From: Ehretia macrophylla
Lineage: Eukaryota > Streptophyta > Magnoliopsida > Boraginales > Ehretiaceae
NCBI GenBank assembly: GCA_037974665.1
Contig: CM075777.1
Location: 14,097,001 to 14,161,000, forward strand
DNA length: 64,000 bases
Direction: 5' to 3'
The notes under the pieces are model-generated. The model saw only the letters and a list, made by a program, of their open reading frames with translations, ran no database searches and was not told the DNA's origin. The position numbers and the translations under genes are program-made. Positions 11,959-23,743 of this stretch are shown here, piece after piece; position 1 is the stretch's first letter; every line of letters starts with the position of its first letter.

Positions 11959-12999
11959 GGGATCCCCCAAGACTTGTACCACATATGCATTCTGTTTTCC
12001 ATACTCCTTATTTTTTTCTATTTCTTTGCTCCTCCATGCTTATCACGCCCTATGTGAACTTCCATTCACTGCTTAGGTACGCTCATTTATCCCTTTTTTC
12101 AACATGGATAGGTCTCCCCAGTCAAGTGTCGCCGGCGAGTCCAGTGATGGTCGCTGTTACTCAAATTTCTCATAGTCCTCCTCCCACTAGGGGTGTTAAA
12201 AATAGCTCCAAGAGATCTAGGTCTACGTCGTCTCTCCACCGCCCTTCCGCGACACCACCGGGTCCTGCTAGAATTGATGACCTTTTAGTTTTCGGTGTCG
12301 AGTATAAGATCTGCACCACTCTTAGGAAGTCTATTTCCCACCTTAAGGGCATTGGAGCCATTCCCCATGACTTCGAGGTCCGCATTCCAAATGATAGTAA
12401 GTTGGCGTCCGCTTGTGGGCCTGGAAAATGAGAGGTTACCTTTTACTATGAGCAGCTCCTTATAGGCCACCTGCGCCTTCCCCCTTATCTGGTGGAAATT
12501 TTCAACTACCTTTAAATCAGTCCTGCCCAGGTTATTCCTAACAACTAGAAGCTGATGGTAGGTTTCTATGTTTTATTGAAGGAGTTGGGTTATACGCCCA
12601 CCTATAAGCTCTTCCTTTTCTACCATCAGCTTAAAACCATTGACAAATCCTCAAGCTGGCACTATTTTTTTGCCCGCCATCATCCCCTAATCATTGATGT
12701 CCCTGATAATTCCAAGAACTGGAGCAACAAGTTTTTCTTTGTGAAATCCCCCACGGGATGGGAGGTCCGGGGCATCTGGGTTATCCCTCCTACAATAGCC
12801 AAATACCCTCATACCCTTAACGAGAATGAGAAATCAGTTATCGAGGAGCTTAAAAGAGTCATCCCCGTTAGATGTGATGTTCTTCTAACCTCCAAGAGGA
12901 TAGCCGCTAGTGGCTTGTTTTCGCGACCCACAGCGCCAATGGTCGGAGCTCCTCCTTTACCCCTCACGAACCGTAATACCAGGGCTAGGGGGAAGGCCT

Positions 13000-14475
13000 T
13001 GTTAGGAATAATGCCCAAAAGCCAATAAATTGTATTTTTGGAATTATGGATAATGTGTTATTTAATTTATTAATTCATTTAATATGAGCAGTTTATTTAT
13101 TTATTACAAATATTTTGATTAAATAAATAAAATCCTTAGAATACTATTTATAGATTCCATCCTTAGGAGTAAGGATATGAGTAACGAAATCTATAATCAT
13201 AAATATATTCTAAAAGTTGTCCCCGATCAAAGGGTAAACTAATTGGGCGTTAGTTTATCCGGATAGATCAGATTACAGTTTACTAACCAAATTATATGAG
13301 ATATCAGTTTGGGCGATTTGTCTCATATCATTGTAGTAGATGTATAAGTACTTATTGTGAATAAGTTACTGGACTTGACAACCGATGCAATGAATTACAT
13401 GGAATGTCAATAGTTCGTTGTATCATGTAATTATACAATTAATCCTCAGACCTGAGACACTACGATTATCTCATGATTATGAATGTCATGATTTGCTGGT
13501 GCAAATAAGCTAGTTCTAATCATGGATTAGACAATGTATTCAATGGTTGTGATTTATTCCGTCATGCAGAAATGTATGTGTAGATACGGAAACTGTCAAT
13601 TGGGTGTCCTATGCAATCTGATTAATTGAGTGACTTGAAATCCTTGGCCAATGTGGAATAGTGGAAGTCGTTTCATGAATTATCCATTAGTCACTAATTA
13701 ATTGGGTTTTGACATATGGTCGAGTAAGAGAGTTTGACAACCCAAGCCATGACTCTGGCTCGATCGGGATAATTGAGACAATAGGATTTGATTGCATATA
13801 AATTACTATTTGGGTTCGCATGCTTGCACTTCATATTTAATTGGGTAATCGCGATATACTGTTAGGTGTTACTCGCGATTTGCGAATTAATTAGAAAGAG
13901 TTATAATTTAATTAATTAGTGGAATTAATTATTCGCTACCGATTAATTATGAACCCGAAAGATCACACACGAATAGAATTTGCAGATTAATTGGATTAGA
14001 TAAAATATTAAATTAAATTTAGGATCCTTCTAAATATTAATTTAATTGGGCTCGTAGTAATTAGATAGTAATCTGATTATTATGGAGCCCAGGATTGGTA
14101 AGTTTAAGACCAGCCCACTTATGGCTTAGGTCATATGTGTTTCCTATATATAGAACTATTCTAACAAATAAATAACTAGCACAATTTTATCAGTCAGAAA
14201 AATATATAAGAATTTTCTAGAAACCTAGGGGGTAGAAATCCAATTAGCAAGCGCGGATTATGTGTTGATCAATCTTGGAGGCTTCACATGTGGGGAGCTT
14301 GATTTAGATTCTACATCGAACTACTCTTCAAAAGGTAATCCTAGAACTATTGCAGGTTTAATTTAATTAGATTAAATTATTATCTGATTTAGATCTGCAT
14401 AATTAAACATGGACGGATACATAATTAATTTTTTCCGATGCACAATTATTTAAATTGTCATGTATATTTCCTATA
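13000..14475 (+). repeat. 5' LTR of the copia element
   Basis: It starts TGTTAGGAATAATG. The 3' terminus reads CCTATA instead of the expected terminal CA of the other LTR. It carries TATATATAG at 14145-14153 as a likely promoter element (same in the 3' LTR at 21668-21676). Confidence 0.92.
14145..14153 (+). promoter_or_regulatory. TATA box in copia 5' LTR
   Basis: TATATATAG, conserved in position in the 3' LTR and recognisable in the solo LTR at 29765-31235. It is the likely start region for element transcription. Confidence 0.55.
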
Positions 14476-14476
14476 G

Positions 14477-14491
14477 TGGTATCAAAGACAC
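14477..14491 (+). promoter_or_regulatory. Primer-binding site of the copia element (initiator tRNA-Met type)
   Basis: TGGTATCAAAGACAC begins two bases after the 5' LTR. The usual plant copia site is TGGTATCAGAGC, so the first eight bases fit and base nine differs. Confidence 0.8.
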
Positions 14492-14730
14492 CATTCATGT
14501 TTGTTATGTGATTTAGCGTTTATGGCACAATTTCCTATATCTCTTATGTTTAAAATTAAAGTTGTTTAATTTTATAATAGCCTAATAAAAATTATTCTTC
14601 CCTGTTAAGAAAAACTTTCATAAGATATTATTATAGAAAAATTGTTTTTCTGTAAATCTTGTTTTATTTTTTTCCAGATTTTTAATTTTGTTCAAAGTTG
14701 TTTTATTATTTAAAAAAAAAATTTGCATAC

Positions 14731-14880
14731 CCCTTCCCCAGGCAGTGGCGCCGTCACTGCCAGTAGTGGCTAGGCCACTGCCGGTAGCGGCGCCTCAGTA
14801 GCGCTGCCTAGCAGCGACGCTGCGCAGAGGACAGCGGCGCTGCCAGTGTGGCAGTGCCGCTGCCAAGGTAGGGGGAGGGG
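14731..14880. repeat. GC-rich, self-complementary block in the copia leader
   Basis: It contains many GGCAGTGGC/GCCACTGCC, GGCGCC and GCAGCG units in both orientations within about 130 bases, inside otherwise AT-rich DNA. The RNA would fold strongly. A purine run follows (AGGGGGAGGGGGCG then GAAGAAGG). Confidence 0.7.
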
Positions 14881-15279
14881 GCGTTGGGGAAGAAGGAAAG
14901 GAAAAAAAAATGTTTATGTTTTTTTTGGATCTAAGGTTTCGACCCATATCCAAATCCAAGTGGGGATTCGAATCCAGGTCCAAACCCATGACCAAGGGTT
15001 GTGGGCTTGTTTTGTTTTATTTCTTTCTAATTGGGCTATTTGGTATATGGGCTCTTTGGGTTGTTTTAAAATATTGTTGGGCTTAGCTTATTTTAATAAA
15101 AGGGTTGCACTGTTTTATTTAAATTTAGCCCAAGACTTAATTTTAATAAAAACCCAATTTGTTTAAAACCCATATAATATTAAGAGATTTTAATTAATAA
15201 ATTATTTATTAATTATTTTAAATAATAAATAAAAGGAGTTTTATTTATTTTAAATATGAGACATTTTTGCTTATTTAAT

Positions 15280-15411
15280 AAATGGTTTATTAAATTATGC
15301 AACTAGATATAATGAGATTATATAAATGGTTTATTAAATTATGCAACTAGATATAATTAGATTATATAAATGGTTTATTAAATTATGCAACTAGATATAA
15401 TGAGATTATAT
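15280..15411. repeat. 44-bp tandem repeat, three copies, in the copia leader
   Basis: Units start at 15280, 15324 and 15368, each opening AAATGGTTTATTAAATTATG and ending in ATTATAT. The copies differ at about one position (ATGAGATT versus ATTAGATT). Confidence 0.9.
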
Positions 15412-16153
15412 CAAGGAAATTAACTGTGCCATATTCGTGGATTAACTATTATATTTATAATTGAATGTTTGGATGATCATGGACTAGAATAGATGAATGA
15501 ATGACGAATGAATGGATGTATGTTTATTTATTTATTCATTTGGGTTTTATGTAATTATTTAAATGGGGCTTGCATGTCTTTTACCCATTTTGATAATGTA
15601 AAACCCCTATTCCCATTTATGTATCCCATTAAATTAGGAATCTATGTACATAAATGTAACAAGGAGACTAAGCAGGACATATTTAGGAATTGGTAGACCC
15701 GGTTAGCAGAAGAAGTTTTGTGAAGCCCAACAAGGAGTAGCCCAACAATTGGGCCCTAATTTTATTTTAGGAATTCAACCCAGTGGCTCGGGTTGATAGT
15801 GCTCCTAGTCCATGATCATCCTATTTATTTACATGCATTTATTTATTATGCGATATATATATTAAAGTCGTGAATGTTTCTAGTTTAGTTTATGTGATAA
15901 ATTGAAACCAGAAGCATGTGAAAAGTGAGACCTTAATTAAAGACCGGCAAATCTTCCCACTCCAAATATTAAGTTAATAATGATAGTAGTCTAAGAGTAG
16001 ATTATATCATTGTCTTTTATTATCATAGATTAGTTTATGTGTTAGGCAAGTGAGTAGCTGGCTGTGGACACATAGGGGCTATTTATTTGTATTAATACGT
16101 GAGCTAAGTCTTTAAAACATGAGATGTAGGAGAATTTGGATTCTTACTAGCTA

Positions 16154-16360
16154 CCAAAAATCTATCATATGAGGGGTCGGTATTGCATTGATCCAAATTT
16201 CCTAAGATGGGTTTGACTTAAACAATTCTTGGAAGACCAAAAATCTATAATGTGAGATCAAGGGAATTGTAGGCAAGTAAATTGGGAGCTGTATGTGATG
16301 CATTGAATAAGGTGTTATTCACTCATTAGTCTTTGTATCACCAAGAATCTATAATGTGAG
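16154..16360. repeat. Dispersed triplicate motif upstream of copia gag
   Basis: A motif of the form CCAARAATCTATMATRTGAG occurs at about 16154, 16237 and 16341, in the last 400 bases before the gag ATG (16535). The second and third copies share ATCTATAATGTGAG exactly. Confidence 0.75.
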
Positions 16361-16534
16361 GTGAAACAAAAATTAATGCCCCCAATCACTAAGAAAATCA
16401 TTTATTTGATTTTTCGTTTTCTACTAGAGAAGTGTGGAATTCGAAAAATTTAGTGGGGATACTATTTAATTTAAAGACCCAAGTCAAGTAGTTAATACGT
16501 TATCTAATTTCAATTAATTATTTTCTGCAGTTAC

Positions 16535-19500
16535 ATGCCAAAAATGAATCCTCTTGCAACTATCCTAGATAAGAACTGTTTGACCGGACCAAACTATGCT
16601 GACTGGTTCCGCAACTTGAAAATCATACTAAGTTCTGAAAAGATTGAGTACGTGTTTGATTGTCCACTTATTGAAGAGCCTCAAGGGGCAACTGAAGAGG
16701 AACTGGAAACCATTAGGAAATGGCGTGATGATGCGTTGAAGGTTAAAAGCTACGTTTTGGCTTCAATGTCAAATGAGCTTCAACGTCAACACAAGGACAT
16801 GGAAGATGTCACTGAAATCATCACACACTTACAAGAGTTGTATGATGTAAAGAACAGGGTTGCTAGGTATGAGATATCTAGGGAATTGTTCCGATTGAGG
16901 ATGAGTGTGGGATCAGATGTCAGCACGCATGTTCTTAAGATGATCGGTTTGATCGAGCGTCTTGAATCCTTGAATTTCTCTATGGATTCGAACTTGCAGA
17001 CTGACTTAATACTTCAATCTCTACCTGAATCCTTCCATTCCTTTATTATCAATTTCCAGATGAATGACATTGAGCGCACCTTACCTTAGCTCTTGAATAT
17101 GCTGGTTATATATCAAGGGCAGATAAAAGGAAAATGTAAAGAAATTGTGTTGGCATTTGCCTCTTCTTCATCTGCTAAGAAGCAGAAAAGGAACAAGAAG
17201 AAATGTAAAAAAGCCCCTCAAGGCAAGCCTACAAGAGGCGTGTCCAAGGAGAAGGGAAAGGTAGCAAAGCCTGGAACTTGTTTCCATTGTGAGAAGGAAG
17301 AACATTGGAATAGGAATTGTCCAGAGTACCTCAAGAGTTTGAAGAAAATGGGCAAGGCTTCTGCAGGTATGTCTCGATTGCTCATGTTTGAGATTAGTCT
17401 TTCGATTAATCATGATTCTACTTCATGGGTGCTAGACTCTGGCGCCACTTCTCATATATGTACTTCTGTACAGGAACTGAGGAGAAGTAGAGCTTTGGGA
17501 GAAGGTGACGTGGTCCTGAAGGTGGGAAATGGAGCAATGGTTGCTGCGTTAGCTATTGGGACATGTTGTCTTACTTTGTCGTCTGAATTTACTTTGGTTC
17601 GGGATAATTGTTTATTTTTGCCAAATGCTTTGAGAAACATCATTTCCGTTTCAGTTGTAGTTCAAAATGGTTTTGAATTTAATTTTATGGATAATGGATG
17701 TTTTATTTATTTGTGAAATAAATGTGTTGGCACTGGCAAATTAGTAAATGGGTTTTATATACTTGATATAAAGAAAGACGACAATAAAAATGAGCAATGC
17801 ATGAATGTACAGACCTTTAAAAGGTCTAGAGATACTATTAATTCTAAATATTTGTGGCGCTTAAGATTAGGTCACATAGGGGAAGCTAGAATCACGGAGT
17901 TGGAGAAAGAATGACTTATAAGCCCATGTGGCCCGAGTCCATTCCCAGCATGTGAATCTTGCATCATTGGTAAAATGACCAAATCACCCTTTGTGGGACA
18001 AAGACAAAAAGCTACAAACATTTTAGAGTTGATAAACACTGATGTGTGTGGGCCTTTTGGTGAATTGGCCCGATGTAGTTTGCCTACTTCATTATTTTTA
18101 CTGATGATGTGTCTCGGTATGGGTCTGTGTATCTTATGAAACACAAATCTGAATCCTTTGAAAGGTTAATAGAATACAGAGCAGAAGCAGAAAACCAAAC
18201 TGGAAAAAGGATTAAGGCTTTTCGGTCTGATCGAGGAGGGGAATACCTTAGTACTGAATTCCAGGAATATCTAAAAGAAAATGGTATAATCGTATCATTG
18301 ACTCCACCTAGAACACCTGAGCTTAATGGTGTGTCAGAAAGGAAAAATAAGACTCTGTTGGATATGGTCAGGTCAATGATCAGTTATACTGATTTACCTA
18401 TTGGCATATGTGGCCATGCTCTTCTCACTGCGGCATACATCTTGAATAGGGTCACTTCCAAATCAGTTATAAGCATTCCTTATGAGATTTGGAGAAATAA
18501 GAAGCCCAGCTTTAATCACATAAGAGTATGGGGTTGTCCTACTTACATTAAAATGCTTAAAATTGAGAAATTGGAAGCGAGATCTGACAAAGTCAGATTC
18601 ATTGGTTATCCCAAAGATTCGTTGGGATACAACTTTTATTCCCTTACTGACCAGAGAGTCTTCGTCAGCAGATATGCCATATTCTTGGAGGAAGAGTTCA
18701 TCCAAGAAGGTGGTTTGGGAAGAAAGGTAGAGCTTAATGAGGGAAACATTGAGCAACCAATTGACCAAGTAGAAACTCAGGATTTGATCCAAGATGAAAC
18801 TATTCAAGAAGAATCAATTGCTTCACCACAGATACGCAAATCTTTAAGGATTGTTCGTCCCTCCACAAGATATAACTACCTTCATAGCCAAGGACAAAAG
18901 TTGTTCACATTGGATGATGGTGATCATGTTGATGATCCCCTAACCTATGAAGAAGTTATTTCTGATAGGGACTCAGAAAAATGGCTTGAAGCCATGAAAT
19001 CTGAAATGGATTCAATGCACACCAATCAAGTCTGGAATCTTGTAGACCCATCTGAGGGTATTGTACCTATTGGGTGCAAATGGGTATATAAGAGAAAAAG
19101 GGGTACAGATGGGAAGGTGGAGACCTTCAAGGCAAGGTTAGTGGCAAAAGGTTACCGTCAGAAACAAAGAGTTGACTATGAGGAAACCTTCTCGCCAGTA
19201 GCAATGCTAAAATCCATTAGGATTTTATTGGCTATAGCTGCACACTATGATTATGAGATATGGCAAATAGATGTCAAAACAGCTTTTCTTAATGGCTTCA
19301 CTGAAGAAGACATTTATATGGAACAACCAATGGGTTTTGAATCCATGGGTGAAAGTCACAAAGTGTGCAAGCTAAAGATATCTATCTATGGACTCAAACA
19401 AGCTTCAAGGAGTTGGAACAAACGTTTTGACGAGGTTGTCAGAACATTTGGCTTCATTAAGAATGAAGACGAGCCTTGTGTTTACAAGAAAGTCAGCAAT

Positions 19501-20511
19501 AAAGCAGTTACATTCCTCATCTTGTATGTAGATGACATACTACTGATTGGAAATGACATTGGTATGATGTCATCTGTCAAGGTCTGGTTATCAGGAACAT
19601 TCTCAATGAAAGACTTGGGAGAAACAACCTATATCCTGGGAATTTGAATCTATAGAGATAGATCGAAATGATTGATAGGTCTCTCCCAGAGTACGTACAT
19701 AGATAAGGTGTTAAAGAGGTTTAACATGCAGGATTCTAAAAGGGGGCTGTTATCTTTTAGACATGACATTCATCTCTCTAGGGCTATGAGTCCTAAGACA
19801 GCTGAAAAAAGAGAGAGGGTGAATAGGATTCCATATGCTTTAGCAATTGGAAGCCTTATGTATGCTATGCTATGTACTAGGCCTGATATCGCTCATGTTA
19901 TAAGTGTTACTAGCAAATATCAGTCAGATCCAACTGAGGAACACTGGATAGCAGTCAAGAATATCCCGAAGTACCTGAATAGGACTAAGGATATGGTCTT
20001 GGTATATGGAGGAGGGGAATTGAAAATCGAGGGTTTCACTGACTCAGATTTTCAGTATGATGTGGATGATCGTAAATCAACATCTGGATTCATTTTCATT
20101 TGTAATGGAGGAGCGGTCAATTGGAAGAGTTCCAAACAGAATACGATTGCAAATTCTACTACAGAAGCCGAATACATCGCAGCATCAGATGCAGCAAAAA
20201 AGGCAGTTTGGATCAAGAAGTTCATCTCAGAACTCGGAGTGGTTAACTCTATTGAGGTCGCAGTACCTTTAAATTGTGATAATAATGGAGCGATAGCGCA
20301 AGCTAAGGAACCAAGGTCTCATAAAAAATCCAAACACGTAGAGAGGCGTTACCACATTATCCTAGAAATTGTGGGAAGATGTGACATAGTGATGTAGAAA
20401 GTAACTTTAGTAGATAACACTGTTGATCCGTTGACCAAGGCTCTGACTAAGCAGTCTTTGGATCGATACTTAGAAGGGATGGGTATGAGATACCATTCTG
20501 ATTGGCTTTAG
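16535..20511 (+). pseudogene. Copia gag-pol, defective: gag, protease, integrase, RT, RNase H
   Basis: It is a single long frame as is usual for copia, now broken. Gag from ATG 16535 (LTGPNYADWFRNL); zinc knuckle CFHCEKEEHWNRNC (CCHC) at about 17278-17320; protease WVLDSGATSHI at about 17428; integrase HHCC region 17850-18000 with LRLGHIGEA and CESCIIGK; integrase core FRSDRGGEYLS and ERKNKTLL (18220-18360); RT from VWNLVDP (19030) through LVAKGYRQK, KTAFLNG and YVDDILL (19527); RNase H with KSTSGF, WKSSKQ and TTEAEYIA (20070-20175). It ends at TAG 20511. Stops lie at 17087 (end of gag), 17714, 17912, 19645, 19669 and 20395; a frameshift lies near 18080. All expected domains and the YVDD catalytic motif remain visible. 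Confidence 0.93.
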
Positions 20512-20514
20512 TGT

Positions 20515-20525
20515 AAGTGGGGGAT
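20515..20525 (+). promoter_or_regulatory. Polypurine tract of the copia element
   Basis: AAGTGGGGGAT lies immediately before the 3' LTR at 20526, the normal place for the plus-strand primer. Confidence 0.75.
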
Positions 20526-21978
20526 TGTTAGGAATAATCCCCAAAAGTCAAAAAATTGTTTTTTTGGAATTATGGATAATGTGTTATTTAATTTATTAAT
20601 TCATTTAATATGGGCAGTTTATTTATTTATTATAAATGTTTTGATTAAATAAATAAAGTCCTTAGAATACTATTTATAGATTCTATCTTTAGGAGTAAGG
20701 ATATTAGTAACGAATTCTATAATTATAAATATATTCTAAAAGTTGTCCCCGATCAAAGGGTAAACTAATTGGGCATTAGTTTATTCGGATAGATCAGATT
20801 ACAGTCTACTAACCAAATTATATGAGATATCAGTTTGGGCGATTTGTCTCATATCGTTGTAGTAGATGTATAAGTACTTATTGTGAATAAGTAACTGGAC
20901 TTGACCACCGATGCAACGAATTGCATGGAATGTCAATAGTTCGTTGTATCATGTAATTATGCAATTAGTCCTCAGACCTGAGACACTGCGATTATCTCAT
21001 GATTATGAATGTCATGATTTGCTTGTGCAAATAAGCTAGTCCTAATAATGGAATAGACAATGTATTCAATGGTTGTGATTTATTCCGTCATGCAGAAATG
21101 TATGTGTAGATACGGAAACTGTCAATTGGGTATCCTATGCAGTCTGATTAATTGAGTGACTTGAAATCCATGGCTATGGTAGAATAGTGGAAGTCGTTCC
21201 ACGAATTATCCATTAGTCACTGACTAATTGGGTTTTGGCATATGGTCGAGTAAGAGAGTTTGACGACCCAAGCCATGACTCTGGCTCGATCGGGATAATT
21301 GAGATAGTAGGATTTGATTGCATATAAATTACTATTTGGGTTCGCATGCTTGCACTTCATCTTTAATTGGGTAATCGTGATATACTGCTAGGTGTTACTC
21401 ACGATTTACGAATTAATTAGAAAGAATTCTAATTTAATTAATTAGTGGAATTAATTATTCGCTACCGATTAATTATGAACCCGAGAGGTCAAACACAAAT
21501 AGAATTTGCAGATTAATTGGATTAGAGAAAAGATAAAAAATTTAGGATCCTCCTAAATATTAATTTAATTGGGCTCGTAGTAATTAGATAGTGATCTGAT
21601 TATTATGGAGCCCAAGACTGGTAAGTTTAAGACCAGCCCACTTATGGCTTAGGTCATATGTGTTTCCTATATATAGAACTATTCTGACAAAGAAATAGCT
21701 AGCACAATTTTATCAGTCAGAAAAATATATAGGATTTCTCTAGAAACCTACTGGGGGTAAAAATCCAATTAATAAGCGCGGATTCTGTGTGGATCAATCT
21801 TGGAGGCTTCACATGTAGGGAGCTTGATTCAGATTCTACATCAAACTACGCTTCAAGAGGTAATCCTAGAACTATTACAGGTTTAATTTAATTAGATTAA
21901 ATTATTATCTGATTTAGATCTGCATAATTAATTTTTTTCGTTGCACAATTATTTAAATTGTCATGTATATTTCTTACA
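20526..21978 (+). repeat. 3' LTR of the copia element
   Basis: TGTTAGGAATAATC ... TTTCTTACA, 1453 bp, followed by the second GGCCT target copy. It matches the 5' LTR along its length with scattered substitutions and a few small gaps (for example near 21535). Confidence 0.93.
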
Positions 21979-22918
21979 GGCCTCTCTTACCCCTACTTCA
22001 GCAACTGCCCAAAACCTTAAAAGATTTGACCCTACGTCCCCCAACACGTCATCTGCTACCGCGGGTTAGGCCTTATTCCTGCGTCTGTTTCTATATTTTT
22101 ACTTGAAGATCTCGGAGCTCATCACTTCTACCCAAGGAGAACGGGTGACCCAAAGGCGTTTGGTCAAAGCCTTTGGCCAACTTGCCTTGAAGAAGCAGAA
22201 AGTGGTCTCTTTTGCCGATGACGAGGAAGTGCAAAACCTCAAAGAGCCCCCTGCTCCTGCCTTGAAGAGCTCAGGTCCCACCGAGAGGCCCTTGGCTCCC
22301 CCTCCAGGCAGCCCAGACTTACCCACTATTGGGCCCGCCAAAACTGGGGCGACTGCCCCCACATCTCCTCTTGAAACGTCATCAATTCATCCTCGTAGGC
22401 GCTTGCCATCTCCGCCTTCATCTTTTGCTAAAACCGGGGCTTCGCTTCCCTCTCCTCCTATTGACACACTGCGGGAAAAGCAGCGTCGCCCCATCGACGA
22501 AGCTTACCAAGTTAACATCTCCCGTCTACGGAGGCGCGGTGGGTCTGTCCCTCCTGGCCCTTCCCTTGGCTTTGACGATGAGATCGAGTTTGACGATGGG
22601 CAAGGTGGTACCACCCGTGTCTCAGCTCGTCGCCTCATTGCCGCCAGGGCTGACCAGGAAGTCAGGGAAGCCTTTTATGAGGTAACTTGTTTTACCCATT
22701 TCCTTCTTTGTCGAATGTTTCCTTTTATTAATATTCTGATTTCTTATTCACAGAGCTGGCTAAACCTGAACCACCTCTATGGGATGCTCAACAAAGCCCT
22801 GGTGGCTTATGAAAGGGTTGAAATCAACTCTTCCCTTGCAGTGCTCACTGCCGCCAGGACTGTACAGATAGAGGGCAATGAGGCTCTATGTGACGAGACT
22901 GATTTCTGTTTCTATTGA

Positions 22919-23281
22919 TCTTCATGTTTGTGTTGGAAATAGGCTTGTTAATAAAAACTGATGATGTACTTTTGAACAACTTATGATATGTAACATTCTT
23001 TTGGATTCTTAACTACATACTAAGTTTGATTACCATTCTTTTGAGGCCTAGTCGTTTGTATTTGGCCACGTATGAAGTACAAACAGGGATGCTAGGTCAT
23101 GTAATTATGAAACAGGTTGATGTGGCCTTTTAATTCCAAAAGCCATGAGCATTATTTTGAAGTTACTTGTGGAAGTTAATGAATGTTTAGGTTGTTTAAT
23201 AACGATCTTACAGGTGTTAAGTGGGTGGCTATGTCGCGCTTCAACCTTAACCTCCGCGGGTCTTGGTCCCGGGGCGTGACA
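22919..23281 (+). repeat. Probable LTR fragment ending GGGGCGTGACA
   Basis: Its last bases (GTCCCGGGGCGTGACA) resemble the terminus of the TGTCACGCCCC-type LTRs found at 31358 and 44141, in opposite orientation. It begins where the accessory gene of element 2 stops aligning. No clean start or target duplication found. Confidence 0.35.
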
Positions 23282-23743
23282 CTGGTCTTGTTTGACGTTC
23301 AATCCTTTTTTTTTTTTTTTGAATGTTTGTAAACCAGGGGATTTAATCCCCTTATGTATAGCCTTATTCGTGCTTAATAGAATTTCCTTCCCAGAGCTTT
23401 ATAGTCCGTAAACACGCAAAACTTTTTTTAAGTTTGCTTAATTTTTTGTTGGGTTATTTTCCCTTTGAGGCCCCCTTTTTATACGTTTTAGCCTTATCTT
23501 GGCTCCGCTTTATACATGCTGTGTACTTGAACCTTCAGTTCTTTTAAGCATTTTTTTTTGACCTCTTAGCCCTCTTAGGGGACAGCCCTACCGGAGGATA
23601 GTAACTATCTCATTTAATGGGCGTAGTTTTTCCAGGTGCGGAGCTTTTAAGCTGCTACAACATTGGACCCTTTAGGAAGAGCCCCTTAAACATAACACAA
23701 GAGCAAAACCAAATGTTTAGGAGGAAAACAAAGCTTTTATTAC
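23282..23743. other. Non-coding remainder of element 2 between accessory gene and integrase
   Basis: It holds a T-run (about 23308-23323) and a perfect 15-base palindrome GGGGATTTAATCCCC near 23338. I see no coding sequence. It should contain the transcript ends of the accessory gene and the convergent pol. Confidence 0.45.

Larger units (their letters stand above)
13000..21978 (+). mobile_element. Ty1/copia LTR retrotransposon, nearly complete but defective, with perfect target duplication
   Basis: LTRs are at 13000-14475 and 20526-21978; a 5-bp target duplication GGCCT is at 12995-12999 and 21979-21983. Internal order is PBS, a long leader, gag, protease, integrase, RT, RNase H, polypurine tract: the Ty1/copia order. 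By eye the LTRs differ at roughly one base in 15-25, so the insertion is not recent. Coding defects: stops at 17087, 17714, 17912, 19645 and 20395 and one frameshift near 18080. The copia subfamily is not assigned. Confidence 0.95.
11985..22918 (+). pseudogene. Antisense accessory gene of element 2 (putative gypsy-type transposon protein), interrupted by a copia element
   Basis: The segments are 11985-12999 and 21984-22918, separated by the copia insertion at 13000-21978. The reading frame at 12999 resumes exactly at 21984 when the insertion and one copy of the GGCCT duplication are disregarded. The likely start is ATG 12147 rather than 11985, which lies only 27 bases past the TATA box. The core domain at about 12432-12650 (LRLPPYLVEIFNYL, KLMVGFYVLLKELGY, FLFYHQLK) matches the core of the accessory gene in element 1. 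In-frame stops occur at 12429, 12513 and 12546; the last stands where element 1 has a Trp codon. A Pro-rich middle (about 22250-22480) is followed by a GT-AG intron at about 22681-22753. The 3' end appears cut by an LTR fragment. Function unknown. Confidence 0.75.

Noticed and set aside
14846-15696. Open frames in the copia leader (14846-15166 and 15508-15696)
   Set aside because: They lie in untranslated leader between PBS and gag, include the GC block or simple AT-rich sequence, and resemble no protein.
18463-18807. Minus-strand open frame inside copia pol
   Set aside because: Shadow of the integrase/RT frame on the plus strand.
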